Assembly: GCA_035712345.1 (NCBI GenBank)
Contig: DASTAY010000017.1
Coordinates: 1 to 26,465 of the forward strand
From: VRUE01 sp035712345
Lineage (GTDB): Bacteria > Actinomycetota > Thermoleophilia > Solirubrobacterales > 70-9
Reading direction: 5' to 3'
Length of the DNA: 26,465 nt
A program made the position numbers and the translations under genes. Below, piece after piece: positions 1 to 6,614 of this stretch. Numbering within the stretch: position 1 is the first letter of the stretch; each line of letters starts with the position of its first letter. The notes beneath the pieces are model-generated. The model made no database searches and had not been told where the DNA came from. It saw only the letters and a program-made list of their open reading frames with translations.

Positions 1-1093
1 GGAACGTGAGGCGGGCCAGGATGCGATCCAGGAACTCGGCCGTCGGCCGACCGGGTCTCACCCCGGGTATGAACCCGCCGTATTTCTTCAGGTTGTCCGC
101 CTGGTCCACGGGGTTGAAGGTGACGGCGGTGTAGAAGTAGGTGAAGATGATGATGAAGAACACCTCGCCGACCACGTAGGCCCAGCTGTTCGGCGAGAAG
201 AAGGCGGCGAAGTCGAGCGCGGCGGGGGTATTGAGCAGCTGGCCGACGGTCGGCGGGAAGGCCATGATCGAGGCGGCGAAGATGACCGGGATGACACCCG
301 CCATGTTCACGCGCAACGGTAGGTAGGTGGACCCGCCGGTGGTCATCCGGCGCCCGACCACGCGCTTGGCGTATTGGACCGGGATCCGGCGCTGTCCCTC
401 CTGCACGAAGACGATCGCGACGATCACGGCGAGCGCGATGAAGGGCATCATCACGACGAAGACCTGGTCGGGGTTGTTCCACCACTTCGTGATCCCTTCC
501 GGGATGCGCGAGGCGATCGAGGCGAAGATCATCAGCGAGATGCCGTTGCCGATGCCGCGCTGGGTGATCAGCTCGCCCAGCCACATCAACAGGGTGCAGC
601 CGGCGGTCAGGCAGATCACGATCAGCAGGATTTTGGCGCCGCCGATTTCGGAGAGGAAGTTGTTGCCGGCTTCGCTGCCGAAGGAGCGGAAGAGGAAGAC
701 GTACCCGAAGGACTGGGCGAACGCGAGGCCGACGGTGAGGTAGCGCGTGTACTGGGTGATCTTCTGCTGGCCGACCTCACCCTCTTTCTGCAGTTTCTCC
801 AGCGAGGGGACGACCACGGTCAGCAGCTGCAGGATGATCGAGGCGGTGATGTAGGGCATGATCCCCAGCGCGAACAGCGAGAGCCGCGAGAGGCCGCCGC
901 CGGAGAAGAGGTTGAGGAAGCCGAGGATGTTGCTGCCGGCGAAGTTTTCCGAGAGTTCCTTGACCGCGCCGGCGTCGACCCCGGGGGCGGGAATGTAGGC
1001 GCCCAGCCGGTAGAGCAGCAGCATCGCCGCCGTGAAGGCGAGTTTCTTGCGGATGTCCGCGACGCTGAAAGCGTTCGCAATAGTCCTGAGCAT
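1..1093 (-). CDS. secY: Protein translocase subunit SecY (partial, C-terminus off left edge)
   Basis: SecY is the pore subunit of the SecYEG translocon in the inner membrane. Translating from the ATG at 1093-1091 gives MLRTIANAFSVADIRKKLAF, then hydrophobic helices, the plug region (FLNLFSGGGLSRLSLFALG) and the typical GIMPYITASII and RGIGNGISLMIF segments. About 364 of the roughly 430 residues expected for the family are visible; the last helices lie beyond position 1. The ATG overlaps the rplO stop as TAATG, so SecY translation is probably coupled to L15. It is the usual last gene of the spc cluster. The start fits the family N-terminus. Confidence 0.97.
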   Translation of the reverse strand, partial: MLRTIANAFSVADIRKKLAFTAAMLLLYRLGAYIPAPGVDAGAVKELSENFAGSNILGFLNLFSGGGLSRLSLFALGIMPYITASIILQLLTVVVPSLEKLQKEGEVGQQKITQYTRYLTVGLAFAQSFGYVFLFRSFGSEAGNNFLSEIGGAKILLIVICLTAGCTLLMWLGELITQRGIGNGISLMIFASIASRIPEGITKWWNNPDQVFVVMMPFIALAVIVAIVFVQEGQRRIPVQYAKRVVGRRMTTGGSTYLPLRVNMAGVIPVIFAASIMAFPPTVGQLLNTPAALDFAAFFSPNSWAYVVGEVFFIIIFTYFYTAVTFNPVDQADNLKKYGGFIPGVRPGRPTAEFLDRILARLTF

Positions 1094-1611
1094 TACGGCT
1101 CCAGAGTGTGACAGGAACCGCCGGCCGCCTCGATCTTCTCCTTGGCAGCCGCGCTGAAAGCATGCGCGTGGACGTCGAGCTTCTTCGAGATCTCCCCGCG
1201 GGCGAGGATCTTGACCGGATCGGAGCGCTTGGCCAGGCCCTTCTTCTTCAGCGTCTCGGGGTTGACCTCGGCGCCGGCGTCGAAACGCTCCTCGAGGTCG
1301 GCGACGTTGACCGGCTGGGTCGAGGTGCGGAAGTTCTCAAACGGCATCGACTGCTTTTTGTGCGGTCCGCGAAGCTTTCGCATCCGCATGTGGATCGGGT
1401 TCTGGCCGCCCTCGCGAGCGGCGTTCTGCTTCGATCCCGAGCGCGAGCCGTAGCCCTTCTGCCCGCGGCCAGAGGTCTTGCCCAACCCACTGCCCTCGCC
1501 CCGGCCAAGCCGCTTGCGCGGACGTTTGGACCCCGGCTTGGGCCGCAGATTGTGCAGCCCGATCTCCTGCGAGCGCTCGCTCGGTGCGTCGGCTTTGGCT
1601 TTCTCAGCCAT
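1093..1611 (-). CDS. rplO: 50S ribosomal protein L15
   Basis: L15 binds 23S rRNA and helps late 50S assembly. The 172-residue product has the family signature LHNLRPKPGSKRPRKRLGRG followed by GSGLGKTSGRGQKG, with the C-terminal globular part ending HTLEP. An N-terminal stretch of about 17 residues (MAEKAKADAPSERSQEI) is longer than in many L15 proteins, which often start near the LHNL motif. The ATG (1611-1609) overlaps the rpmD stop as TGATG and its own TAA overlaps the secY ATG, so the three genes form one coupled unit. Confidence 0.97.
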   Translation of the reverse strand: MAEKAKADAPSERSQEIGLHNLRPKPGSKRPRKRLGRGEGSGLGKTSGRGQKGYGSRSGSKQNAAREGGQNPIHMRMRKLRGPHKKQSMPFENFRTSTQPVNVADLEERFDAGAEVNPETLKKKGLAKRSDPVKILARGEISKKLDVHAHAFSAAAKEKIEAAGGSCHTLEP

Positions 1612-1784
1612 CAGCTGACCTCGACCAGATGCGAGACGACGCGAATCTGACCCTGCAATTGAGGTGAGTCTTTCTTCTCGGCCTCAGACCCGATCTTCCC
1701 CAGCCCCAACGCATAAAGCGTCGCTTTCTGGCTCGGATTGGACCCGTTGGAAGACTTGACCTGCTTGATCTTGACCCCGCTCAC
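1611..1784 (-). CDS. rpmD: 50S ribosomal protein L30
   Basis: A 57-residue product, the normal size for bacterial L30. It reads VSGVKIKQVKSSNGSNPSQK and then ATLYALGLGKIGSEAE, ending VSHLVEVS, which matches the L30 pattern of KI-x-LVRS, LRALGLRKIG and the VSHLVEV end. The start is GTG at 1784-1782, overlapping the rpsE TGA as GTGA; its own TGA overlaps the rplO ATG. The residue after LGL is Gly rather than the more common Arg/Lys. Position between S5 and L15 is canonical for the spc cluster. Confidence 0.95.
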   Translation of the reverse strand: MSGVKIKQVKSSNGSNPSQKATLYALGLGKIGSEAEKKDSPQLQGQIRVVSHLVEVS

Positions 1785-2605
1785 GAAGCCTCCCCCTCAG
1801 CTTTCGCCTCCTCGGCCGGAACCTCAGCCTCAGCCGCCGGAGCCTCAGCCTCAGCCGCCGGGCCTGGCGCCTCTTCAGCCGGGGCGCTCCCCTCAGCCGC
1901 CGGGGACTGCGAGTCCTCAGCCGTTTCATCCGCGGGTGGCGCAGTAGGGGGGACCTCCCCCGAGGAAGCTTCAGCTACCGCAGGGGGAGGTGGGTCCCCT
2001 GCTGCGACAGGACCCGCGGTTGACCCGTCTGAGCCCTCGCCAGTAACTGCCGCACCGTTCGTCTTCTGCACCCCCAACACCTGAGCAACCGTCAGCCCCC
2101 GCAGCTCCGCAACCTCCTCAGGCCGCCGCAGCCGCACGAGCCCATCCATCGTCGCCTTGACGAGGTTGATCGGGTTCTGCGTCCCGATGCTCTTGGTGAG
2201 CACGTCGCGCACCCCGCCCAGCTCGAGCACCGCCCGCACCCCGCCGCCGGCGATCACGCCGGTACCGGGGCTGGCCGGGCGCAGGACGACGTGGCCGGCG
2301 CCGTAGCGACCGATGATCTTGTGGGTCAGCGTCTGCCCGTATTTGGGCACGCGGATCAGGCTCTTGCGGGCGTTCTCGACAGCCTTCTGGATCGCCAGCG
2401 GGACCTCGCGGGCCTTGCCGTAGCCGATCCCCACGACACCCTCTTCGTCGCCGACGGCGACCAGCGCGGTGAAGGAGAAGCGGCGACCGCCCTTGACCAC
2501 CTTGGCGACGCGGTTGATCTCGATCACGCGCTCCTGGAGATCCAGCCCCCGGGGGGAGACCGTCTCCACGTTGGTCATGTCCATGCCCTTCATCGGACCG
2601 GACAC
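1781..2605 (-). CDS. rpsE: 30S ribosomal protein S5 with long acidic, palindrome-bearing C-terminal tail
   Basis: S5 takes part in decoding accuracy and 30S assembly. Residues 20-175 are a normal S5: LDLQERVIEINRVAKVVKGG, VGDEEGVVGIGYGKA (51-65), and the C-terminal domain with KIIGRYGAGHVVLRPASPGTG. After about residue 180 comes an unusual tail of roughly 95 residues rich in Ala, Glu and Pro. Residues 196-226 are encoded by a 90-bp palindromic element also present in rpsQ. The end of the tail carries a 21-bp tandem repeat. The start used is GTG at 2605-2603; ATG at 2593-2591 (MKGMDMTN) is an alternative, and neither has a clear Shine-Dalgarno. The stop overlaps the rpmD GTG (GTGA). Function of the tail is unknown. 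Confidence 0.96.
   Translation of the reverse strand: MSGPMKGMDMTNVETVSPRGLDLQERVIEINRVAKVVKGGRRFSFTALVAVGDEEGVVGIGYGKAREVPLAIQKAVENARKSLIRVPKYGQTLTHKIIGRYGAGHVVLRPASPGTGVIAGGGVRAVLELGGVRDVLTKSIGTQNPINLVKATMDGLVRLRRPEEVAELRGLTVAQVLGVQKTNGAAVTGEGSDGSTAGPVAAGDPPPPAVAEASSGEVPPTAPPADETAEDSQSPAAEGSAPAEEAPGPAAEAEAPAAEAEVPAEEAKAEGEAS
1820..1861. repeat. 21-bp tandem duplication in rpsE tail
   Basis: Positions 1820-1840 and 1841-1861 are the same 21-base unit with one mismatch, encoding a repeated PAAEAE heptad in the S5 acidic tail. The unit is a multiple of three, so copy-number change would keep the frame. Likely slippage product. Confidence 0.8.
1930..2019. repeat. 90-bp in-frame palindromic element, copy A (in rpsE)
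   Basis: The element is bounded by perfect 8-bp inverted repeats CCGCGGGT (1930-1937) and ACCCGCGG (2012-2019). Inside is an imperfect stem: GGGGA 1949-1953 with TCCCC 1995-1999, and CCTCCCCC 1954-1961 with GGGGGAGG 1983-1990. The 3' arm has a 4-base bulge, and a GAAGCTTC palindrome lies in the loop. The same 90-bp unit, about 90 percent identical by eye, occurs at 6249-6338 in rpsQ and is read in the same frame. It encodes S5 residues 196-226, including GDPPPPAVAEASS. Confidence 0.85.
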
Positions 2606-2636
2606 CGTAGCTGACTGGACGACGCGCGGCGCGCCA

Positions 2637-2990
2637 TCAGAACTTCAGCCCCTTCTCGCGGGCGCCTTCGGCCAGCGCCTTGACGCGACCGTGGAACTTG
2701 TAGCCGCCGCGATCGAACACGCAGGTCTCGACACCGGCTTTCTTGGCGCGCTCGGCGAGCAGCTCTCCGGCGCGCTTGGCCTGATCGGAGGCCGTCAGCT
2801 TGCGCAACTCCGGCTCGGTCCAGTTCACCGCGGCGAGGGTGTTGCCGGCGGCATCGTCGACGAGCTGGGCGAAGACACCGCGGTTGGAGCGGTAGACGGA
2901 GAGGCGGGGGCGCTCGGCGCTGCCGACGACGCGGGCGCGGACCCGGCGACGTCGGCGCAGGCGCTGCTGGCGCTTGGTCATGACGGTCAT
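2637..2990 (-). CDS. rplR: 50S ribosomal protein L18
   Basis: L18 binds 5S rRNA and links it to the central protuberance. The 117-residue product has a basic N-terminus (TKRQQRLRRRRRVRARV), then ERPRLSVYRSNRGVFAQLVDD, and ends FDRGGYKFHGRVKALAEGAR, all typical of L18. The ATG at 2990-2988 overlaps the rplF stop as ATGA. A second ATG at 2981-2979 (MTKRQQ) is also a possible start. Thirty-one bases separate it from rpsE. Confidence 0.97.
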   Translation of the reverse strand: MTVMTKRQQRLRRRRRVRARVVGSAERPRLSVYRSNRGVFAQLVDDAAGNTLAAVNWTEPELRKLTASDQAKRAGELLAERAKKAGVETCVFDRGGYKFHGRVKALAEGAREKGLKF

Positions 2991-3520
2991 GCGCGCTTAC
3001 CGACCTTCCTCGCGACGTGCTCGTCGCGGTAGCGGATCCCCTTGCCCTTGTAGGGCTCCGGCGGGCGGCGCTTGCGGATGTCCGCCGCGACCTGACCGAC
3101 GAGCTGCTTGTCGATCCCACGCACGATCACCTCGGTCGGCTGGGGCACCTCGAACTCGATCCCATCCGGCGGCTCGATCGAGACGGGATGCGAGTAGCCG
3201 AGCGCCAGCTCCAGGGCCTTGCCTTTGAGCTGGGCGCGATAACCGACTCCCTGGATCTCTAGGCGCTTCTCGAAGCCGTCCACGACGCCCTCGACCATGT
3301 TCGCGATCAGGCTGCGGGTGAGCCCGTGCAGGGCGCGATGTTCGCCGCGGTCGGTCGGTCGGCTGACGGTCACCGTGCCATTCTCCTGGTCGACCTTCAT
3401 GTCGGCGGCGAGGGCCTGCGCCAGCTCGCCCTTCGGGCCCTTGACGGCGACCCGCCCAGGGGCGAGCTCGACCGTGACGGACTCGGGGACGGAGATGGGC
3501 TTTCTTCCGATTCGGCTCAT
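2987..3520 (-). CDS. rplF: 50S ribosomal protein L6
   Basis: L6 sits near the factor-binding site of the 50S subunit. The 177-residue length is standard. Seen in order: MSRIGRKPISVP, VKGPKGEL, the domain 1/2 junction GFEKRLEIQGVGYRAQLKG, and the C-terminal RRPPEPYKGKGIRYRDEHV with KVGKRA. The start at 3520-3518 fits the family. Its stop overlaps the L18 start by four bases, implying coupling. Confidence 0.98.
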   Translation of the reverse strand: MSRIGRKPISVPESVTVELAPGRVAVKGPKGELAQALAADMKVDQENGTVTVSRPTDRGEHRALHGLTRSLIANMVEGVVDGFEKRLEIQGVGYRAQLKGKALELALGYSHPVSIEPPDGIEFEVPQPTEVIVRGIDKQLVGQVAADIRKRRPPEPYKGKGIRYRDEHVARKVGKRA

Positions 3521-3530
3521 CGAAGCTCGC

Positions 3531-3926
3531 TCACCAGACGTAGGCGACGACCTCGCCGCCGACGCCTCTCTGCTTTGCCTCGTGGCCCGTCATCACCCCG
3601 GACGAGGTGCTGATGATCGCCGTGCCGGTGCCACCGTCGACGCGCGGCACTTCGGTGTGGTCGACGTAGCGCCGCCGCCCCGGGCGCGAGATCCGCTCCA
3701 GCCCGGCGATCACCGGGCGACGGTCCTCGGTGTACTTGAGCCGGATCTCGATCGCCTCGCCGACCGCGGCCGGCTTGCGGGCGAAGTCGACGATGTAGCC
3801 CTGCTCCTTGAGGATGCGGCTCATCTCCTCCTTGAGACGGGAGGCGGGAATCTGCACGTCATCGTGGCCGGAGCCCAGCGCGTTGCGAATCCGGGTCAGG
3901 TAATCGGCTATCGGGTCGTTCAGCAT
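3531..3926 (-). CDS. rpsH: 30S ribosomal protein S8
   Basis: S8 binds helix 21 of 16S rRNA and in some bacteria represses the spc operon. The 131-residue product starts MLNDPIADYLTRIRNA and ends with the S8 signature AIISTSSGVMTGHEAKQRGV followed by GGEVVAYVW. The start at 3926-3924 is the normal one. No obvious copy of an S8-binding rRNA-like site was recognised upstream of rplE, so autoregulation cannot be claimed here. Confidence 0.98.
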   Translation of the reverse strand: MLNDPIADYLTRIRNALGSGHDDVQIPASRLKEEMSRILKEQGYIVDFARKPAAVGEAIEIRLKYTEDRRPVIAGLERISRPGRRRYVDHTEVPRVDGGTGTAIISTSSGVMTGHEAKQRGVGGEVVAYVW

Positions 3927-3949
3927 GGTTCAGTCAGTCCCGTCTCGCT

Positions 3950-4135
3950 CTACCAGCTCGACTTGGTCATCCCGGGCACGTAGCCCTCGTGGGCGGCCTC
4001 GCGCAGGCAGATCCTGCAGAGGCCGAACTTACGGTAGTAGCCGCGCGGGCGCCCGCAGCGTCGGCAGCGGTTGTACTCGCGCGACTTGAACTTGGCCTTC
4101 CGCCCCTGCTTCACCTTCATCGAAGTCTTTGCCAT
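3950..4135 (-). CDS. rpsZ: 30S ribosomal protein S14, zinc-binding type
   Basis: A 61-residue S14 of the short zinc-ribbon type (S14Z/RpsN1). The four zinc ligands are Cys24, Cys27, Cys40 and Cys43 in NRCRRCGRPRGYYRKFGLC and RIC. The protein ends GYVPGMTKSSW, typical of the family. It begins one base after the rplE stop (TGA-A-ATG). The intact C+ form implies zinc-dependent S14; any zinc-independent paralogue would lie outside this window. Confidence 0.98.
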   Translation of the reverse strand: MAKTSMKVKQGRKAKFKSREYNRCRRCGRPRGYYRKFGLCRICLREAAHEGYVPGMTKSSW

Positions 4136-4136
4136 T

Positions 4137-4985
4137 TCAGCTCTCCTCCTCGGAGTTCTCGGAGTCCTTTGCCTCGGCGTCTCCGGCGGGTGGCGTCGAG
4201 GATGGGGAGTCGCCCGCAGCTTGCGAGGACGACTCGCCGTCCTCGGCGACAGGACCCGCCGGCTGAGGCTTCTCATAGGCCTCCGGGTTCTCCTCTTTCA
4301 ATTGCTCCAGCGCCGCCTGCTCGGCCTCGGCCCGCTGGCGGGCTTCCTCCTTGCGCTGCTCCTCTTCGGCCTCGGCTTCCGCCTCGCCGGCCGTGCCCGG
4401 GCGACCCTCTTTGGCGAAGGGCATGCCCAACCCGAGCAGCAGCTCGAAGGCTTCCACGTCGGTCTGCGCGGAGGTCGCGATCGTGACGTCGAGACCGCGC
4501 ACCTCGTCGATCGAGTCGTAATCGATTTCCGGGAAGATCAGCTGCTCCTTGACGCCCATCGAGTAATTGCCGCGGCCGTCGAAGGAGCGCGGGTTGAGGC
4601 CGCGGAAGTCGCGGATGCGCGGCACCGCGATCGAGGTGAGGCGGTCTAGGAACTCCCACATTCGCGCCCGGCGCAGGGTCACGGAGAGGCCGACGGGCAT
4701 CCCGTCGCGCACCTTGAACGAGGCGATCGACTTGCGCGCCCGGCGGACGTTCGGGTACTGGCCGGCGATCGTCGCCAGCTGCTCCTGCGCGGCCTCGAGC
4801 ATTTTCGCGTTCTGCTTGGCCTCGCCGACGCCCATGTTGAGCACGATCTTCTGCAGGCGCGGCACCTGCATCGCCGAGGAGTAGCCGAATTTCTCGGTCA
4901 GCGCCGGCACGACCTCCTGCTCGTAGCGCTCGCGCAGGCGCGGCGGCGGTGCGGCTTGGGACTGCGGCGTGGTCGCGGCCTCCAT
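4137..4985 (-). CDS. rplE: 50S ribosomal protein L5 with acidic C-terminal extension
   Basis: L5 binds 5S rRNA and contacts P-site tRNA. Residues about 15-195 are ordinary L5: RLRERYEQEVVPALTEKFGY, KIVLNMGVGEA, RGLNPRSFDGRGNYSMGVKE and a core ending LLLGLGMPFA. Beyond this are about 85 extra residues: a probable charged coiled helix rich in Glu/Ala/Gln (about 200-235), then a low-complexity Ser/Pro/Asp tail. Tail residues 242-268 are encoded by a divergent copy of the palindromic element seen in rpsE and rpsQ. The start ATG overlaps the rplX TGA (TGATG). Most L5 proteins are about 180 residues, so the tail is lineage-specific. Confidence 0.96.
   Translation of the reverse strand: MEAATTPQSQAAPPPRLRERYEQEVVPALTEKFGYSSAMQVPRLQKIVLNMGVGEAKQNAKMLEAAQEQLATIAGQYPNVRRARKSIASFKVRDGMPVGLSVTLRRARMWEFLDRLTSIAVPRIRDFRGLNPRSFDGRGNYSMGVKEQLIFPEIDYDSIDEVRGLDVTIATSAQTDVEAFELLLGLGMPFAKEGRPGTAGEAEAEAEEEQRKEEARQRAEAEQAALEQLKEENPEAYEKPQPAGPVAEDGESSSQAAGDSPSSTPPAGDAEAKDSENSEEES
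4183..4262. repeat. Divergent in-frame palindromic element, copy C (in rplE)
   Basis: Terminal inverted repeats CCGGCGGGT (4183-4191) and ACCCGCCGG (4254-4262) pair perfectly. They differ from those of copies A and B on both arms. The segment CGACAGGACCCGC at the right end is shared with copy B (copy A has GCGACAGGACCCGC). The interior is different but again palindromic: GAGTCG 4207-4212 with CGACTC 4230-4235, and CGC 4215-4217 with GCG 4223-4225. It encodes AGPVAEDGE...TPPAGD in the L5 tail, comparable to AGPVAAGD...PPAD in S5. Confidence 0.6.
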
Positions 4986-5326
4986 CAGATGCTCACCCCG
5001 CTCCGCTTCGCGTAGCGCTCACGCTTGCCGCCTTTGTCGCGGCGCACGCCGATGCGGGTCCGCTTGTTGTCTTTGGGATCGAGCAGCATCACGTTGGAGA
5101 CGTGAATCGGCCCCTCCTTGTCGACGATCCCGCCCATCTGCTGGCTGGCTTTCTGCACGTCCTGCACCGGCCGGGCTTTTTCGTGGCGCTTGACCATGTT
5201 GAGGCCCTCGACGTAGACGAAGCTGCGCTTCGGGTCGGTGCGCAGGACGCGGCCGGTCTTGCCGGAGTCCTTGCCGCCGATCACCTCGACCATGTCGTCG
5301 GTGCGGATCTTCATCGAGCGACCCAT
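4985..5326 (-). CDS. rplX: 50S ribosomal protein L24
   Basis: L24 is an early assembly protein of the 50S subunit near the exit tunnel. The 113-residue product has the KOW motif DDMVEVIGGKDSGKTGRVLR (residues about 10-29), then VEGLNMVKRHEKARPV and GIVDKEGPIHVSNVMLLDP, as in the family. The start at 5326-5324 follows the rplN stop by two bases; the stop overlaps the rplE ATG. Confidence 0.97.
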   Translation of the reverse strand: MGRSMKIRTDDMVEVIGGKDSGKTGRVLRTDPKRSFVYVEGLNMVKRHEKARPVQDVQKASQQMGGIVDKEGPIHVSNVMLLDPKDNKRTRIGVRRDKGGKRERYAKRSGVSI

Positions 5327-5328
5327 CG

Positions 5329-5700
5329 CTACAGCACCTCCGGCGCCAGCGAGACGATTTTCATGAAGTTGCGCTCGCGCAGCTCGCGGGCCACCGGCCC
5401 GAAGATGCGGGTGCCGCGCGGGTTGTTGCTGGCCGGGTCGATCAGCACGGCGGCGTTTTCGTCGAAGGAGATGTAGGTGCCGTCGGAGCGGCCGAGCTGC
5501 TTCTTTGTTCGCACGACCACCGCCTGCACGACCTCGCCCTTGCGCACGCCGCCCTGCGGGCTGGCCTGTTTGACCGTCGCCGTGATCACGTCGCCCACGC
5601 CGGCATAGCGGCGATGGGAGCCGCCTTTGACCCGGATGCAGAGGATCTCCCGCGCGCCGGAGTTATCGGCGACTTTGAGTCTCGACTCCTGCTGGATCAT
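5329..5700 (-). CDS. rplN: 50S ribosomal protein L14
   Basis: L14 lies at the subunit interface and forms bridge B8. The 123-residue product has standard length and starts MIQQESRLKVADNSGAREI, with the family motif around KGGSHRRYAGVGDVITATVK and a C-terminus FGPVARELRERNFMKIVSLA. It follows rpsQ with a three-base gap. No oddities. Confidence 0.98.
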   Translation of the reverse strand: MIQQESRLKVADNSGAREILCIRVKGGSHRRYAGVGDVITATVKQASPQGGVRKGEVVQAVVVRTKKQLGRSDGTYISFDENAAVLIDPASNNPRGTRIFGPVARELRERNFMKIVSLAPEVL

Positions 5701-5703
5701 CTT

Positions 5704-6402
5704 CTACTTCGCCTTCTCCAGGATCTCGACCAGGCGCCAGCGCTTGGTCTTCGACATCGGCCGGGTCTCGACGATGCGGACGGTGTCCCCCTCGCCGGCC
5801 TCGTTGCGCTCGTCGTGCGCGTGCAGCGTGCGCGAGCGGCGGATCACCTTCTCGTAGGTCGGGTGACGGCGGACGATGTCGACCCGAACGGTGATCGACT
5901 TCTGCCCCTTGTCGGAGACGACGATCCCCTGCCGCACCTTGGCCGCATTGGAGTCCTTCTCCGCCCGCGGCGTCCCGGTCCCGGCGGTCTTCTTCGCCTT
6001 GAGCGCGGCCCGTTCCTTGCGCCGTTCCGCCCCCCGCCGCTTGCGCTCCGCAACCCGAGCAGCCTTCCGCTCCTCGGGAGTCTGCTGCGGCCTGGCCTCG
6101 TGAGGCTGGCGCGACCGTTGGAGCCTCCGCTTCTCCTTCCAAGGCAGCTCATCCTCCGGATTCGGCTCAGCCTCAGGCTCTGCAGCTTTCTCCTCTTCGG
6201 CGGCAGGAGCATCCGCAGCCGCATCGTCCTGAGCCTCGGCCGTCTCGTCCGCGGGTGGCGGCGTAGGGGGGACCTCCTCCGAGGAAGCTTCAGCTACCGC
6301 AGGAGGAGGTGGGTCCCCTGCGCCGACAGGACCCGCGGTTGCGGCGTCCGAACCCTCAGTCGGAGTCTCTTCAGTGGTGTCTTTTTTCTCTTCGTCCGCC
6401 AT
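5704..6402 (-). CDS. rpsQ: 30S ribosomal protein S17 with about 150-residue N-terminal extension
   Basis: The last 80 residues are a complete S17: KVRQGIVVSDKGQKSITVRV, HPTYEKVIRRSRTLHAHDE, and GDTVRIVETRPMSKTKRWRL. S17 binds 16S rRNA helix 11 and is usually 80-110 residues. Here it is preceded by about 150 residues: an acidic Ala/Pro/Glu part (1-90) and a basic Arg/Lys/Ala helix-like part (about 90-150). Residues 22-52 come from the 90-bp palindromic element shared with rpsE. Two tandem ATGs occur; 6402-6400 is preferred because GAGG lies five bases upstream, whereas 6405-6403 abuts the GAGGAA. The rpmC stop overlaps both. The extension is in frame with no stop, and no internal start with a clear Shine-Dalgarno was noticed near the core. 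Confidence 0.93.
   Translation of the reverse strand: MADEEKKDTTEETPTEGSDAATAGPVGAGDPPPPAVAEASSEEVPPTPPPADETAEAQDDAAADAPAAEEEKAAEPEAEPNPEDELPWKEKRRLQRSRQPHEARPQQTPEERKAARVAERKRRGAERRKERAALKAKKTAGTGTPRAEKDSNAAKVRQGIVVSDKGQKSITVRVDIVRRHPTYEKVIRRSRTLHAHDERNEAGEGDTVRIVETRPMSKTKRWRLVEILEKAK
6249..6338. repeat. 90-bp in-frame palindromic element, copy B (in rpsQ)
   Basis: Perfect 8-bp terminal inverted repeats (6249-6256 and 6331-6338) are identical to those of copy A. The internal stem pairs CCTCCTCC 6273-6280 with GGAGGAGG 6302-6309. Compared with copy A, T6278 and A6304 replace C1959 and G1985. These are opposite each other in the stem, so the change is compensatory. It encodes S17 residues 22-52, nearly the same peptide as in S5. 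Confidence 0.85.
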
Positions 6403-6614
6403 CATTTCCTCAGCTCTCGATCGACGTCGATCCCGCGCTCCTTGGCCACCGTCAGCAGGCGCGCGATGTCCCGCTTGGCCTGGCCCAACCGCGCCGTGTT
6501 CTCCAGCTCGCCGGTGGCGTGCCGGAAGCGCAGGTTGAACGACTCCTGCTTGGCGTCGATCAATTTCGCCACCAGCTCGTCGTCTTTCAGGTTGTGGGCC
6601 TCAGCGGCCTTCAT
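6402..6614 (-). CDS. rpmC: 50S ribosomal protein L29
   Basis: L29 lies near the exit of the nascent-peptide tunnel and helps dock trigger factor and SRP. The 70-residue product (MKAAEAHNLKDDELVAKLID, then ESFNLRFRHATGELENTARL and a DIARLLTVAKERG end) matches the two-helix L29 fold. The ATG at 6614-6612 overlaps the rplP stop as TGATG, and the TGA overlaps the start of rpsQ. The start is set by this overlap; longer in-frame upstream sequence is the shadow of rplP. Confidence 0.96.
   Translation of the reverse strand: MKAAEAHNLKDDELVAKLIDAKQESFNLRFRHATGELENTARLGQAKRDIARLLTVAKERGIDVDRELRK

Noticed and set aside
374..1111. Plus-strand 245-codon frame opposite secY
   Set aside because: Low-complexity Asp/Glu/Arg translation typical of the complement of a hydrophobic membrane gene; SecY reads perfectly on the minus strand.
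6102..6128. Short inverted repeat GAGGCT/AGCCTC in rpsQ
   Set aside because: Only 6 bp with a 14-base loop; expected by chance in this composition.
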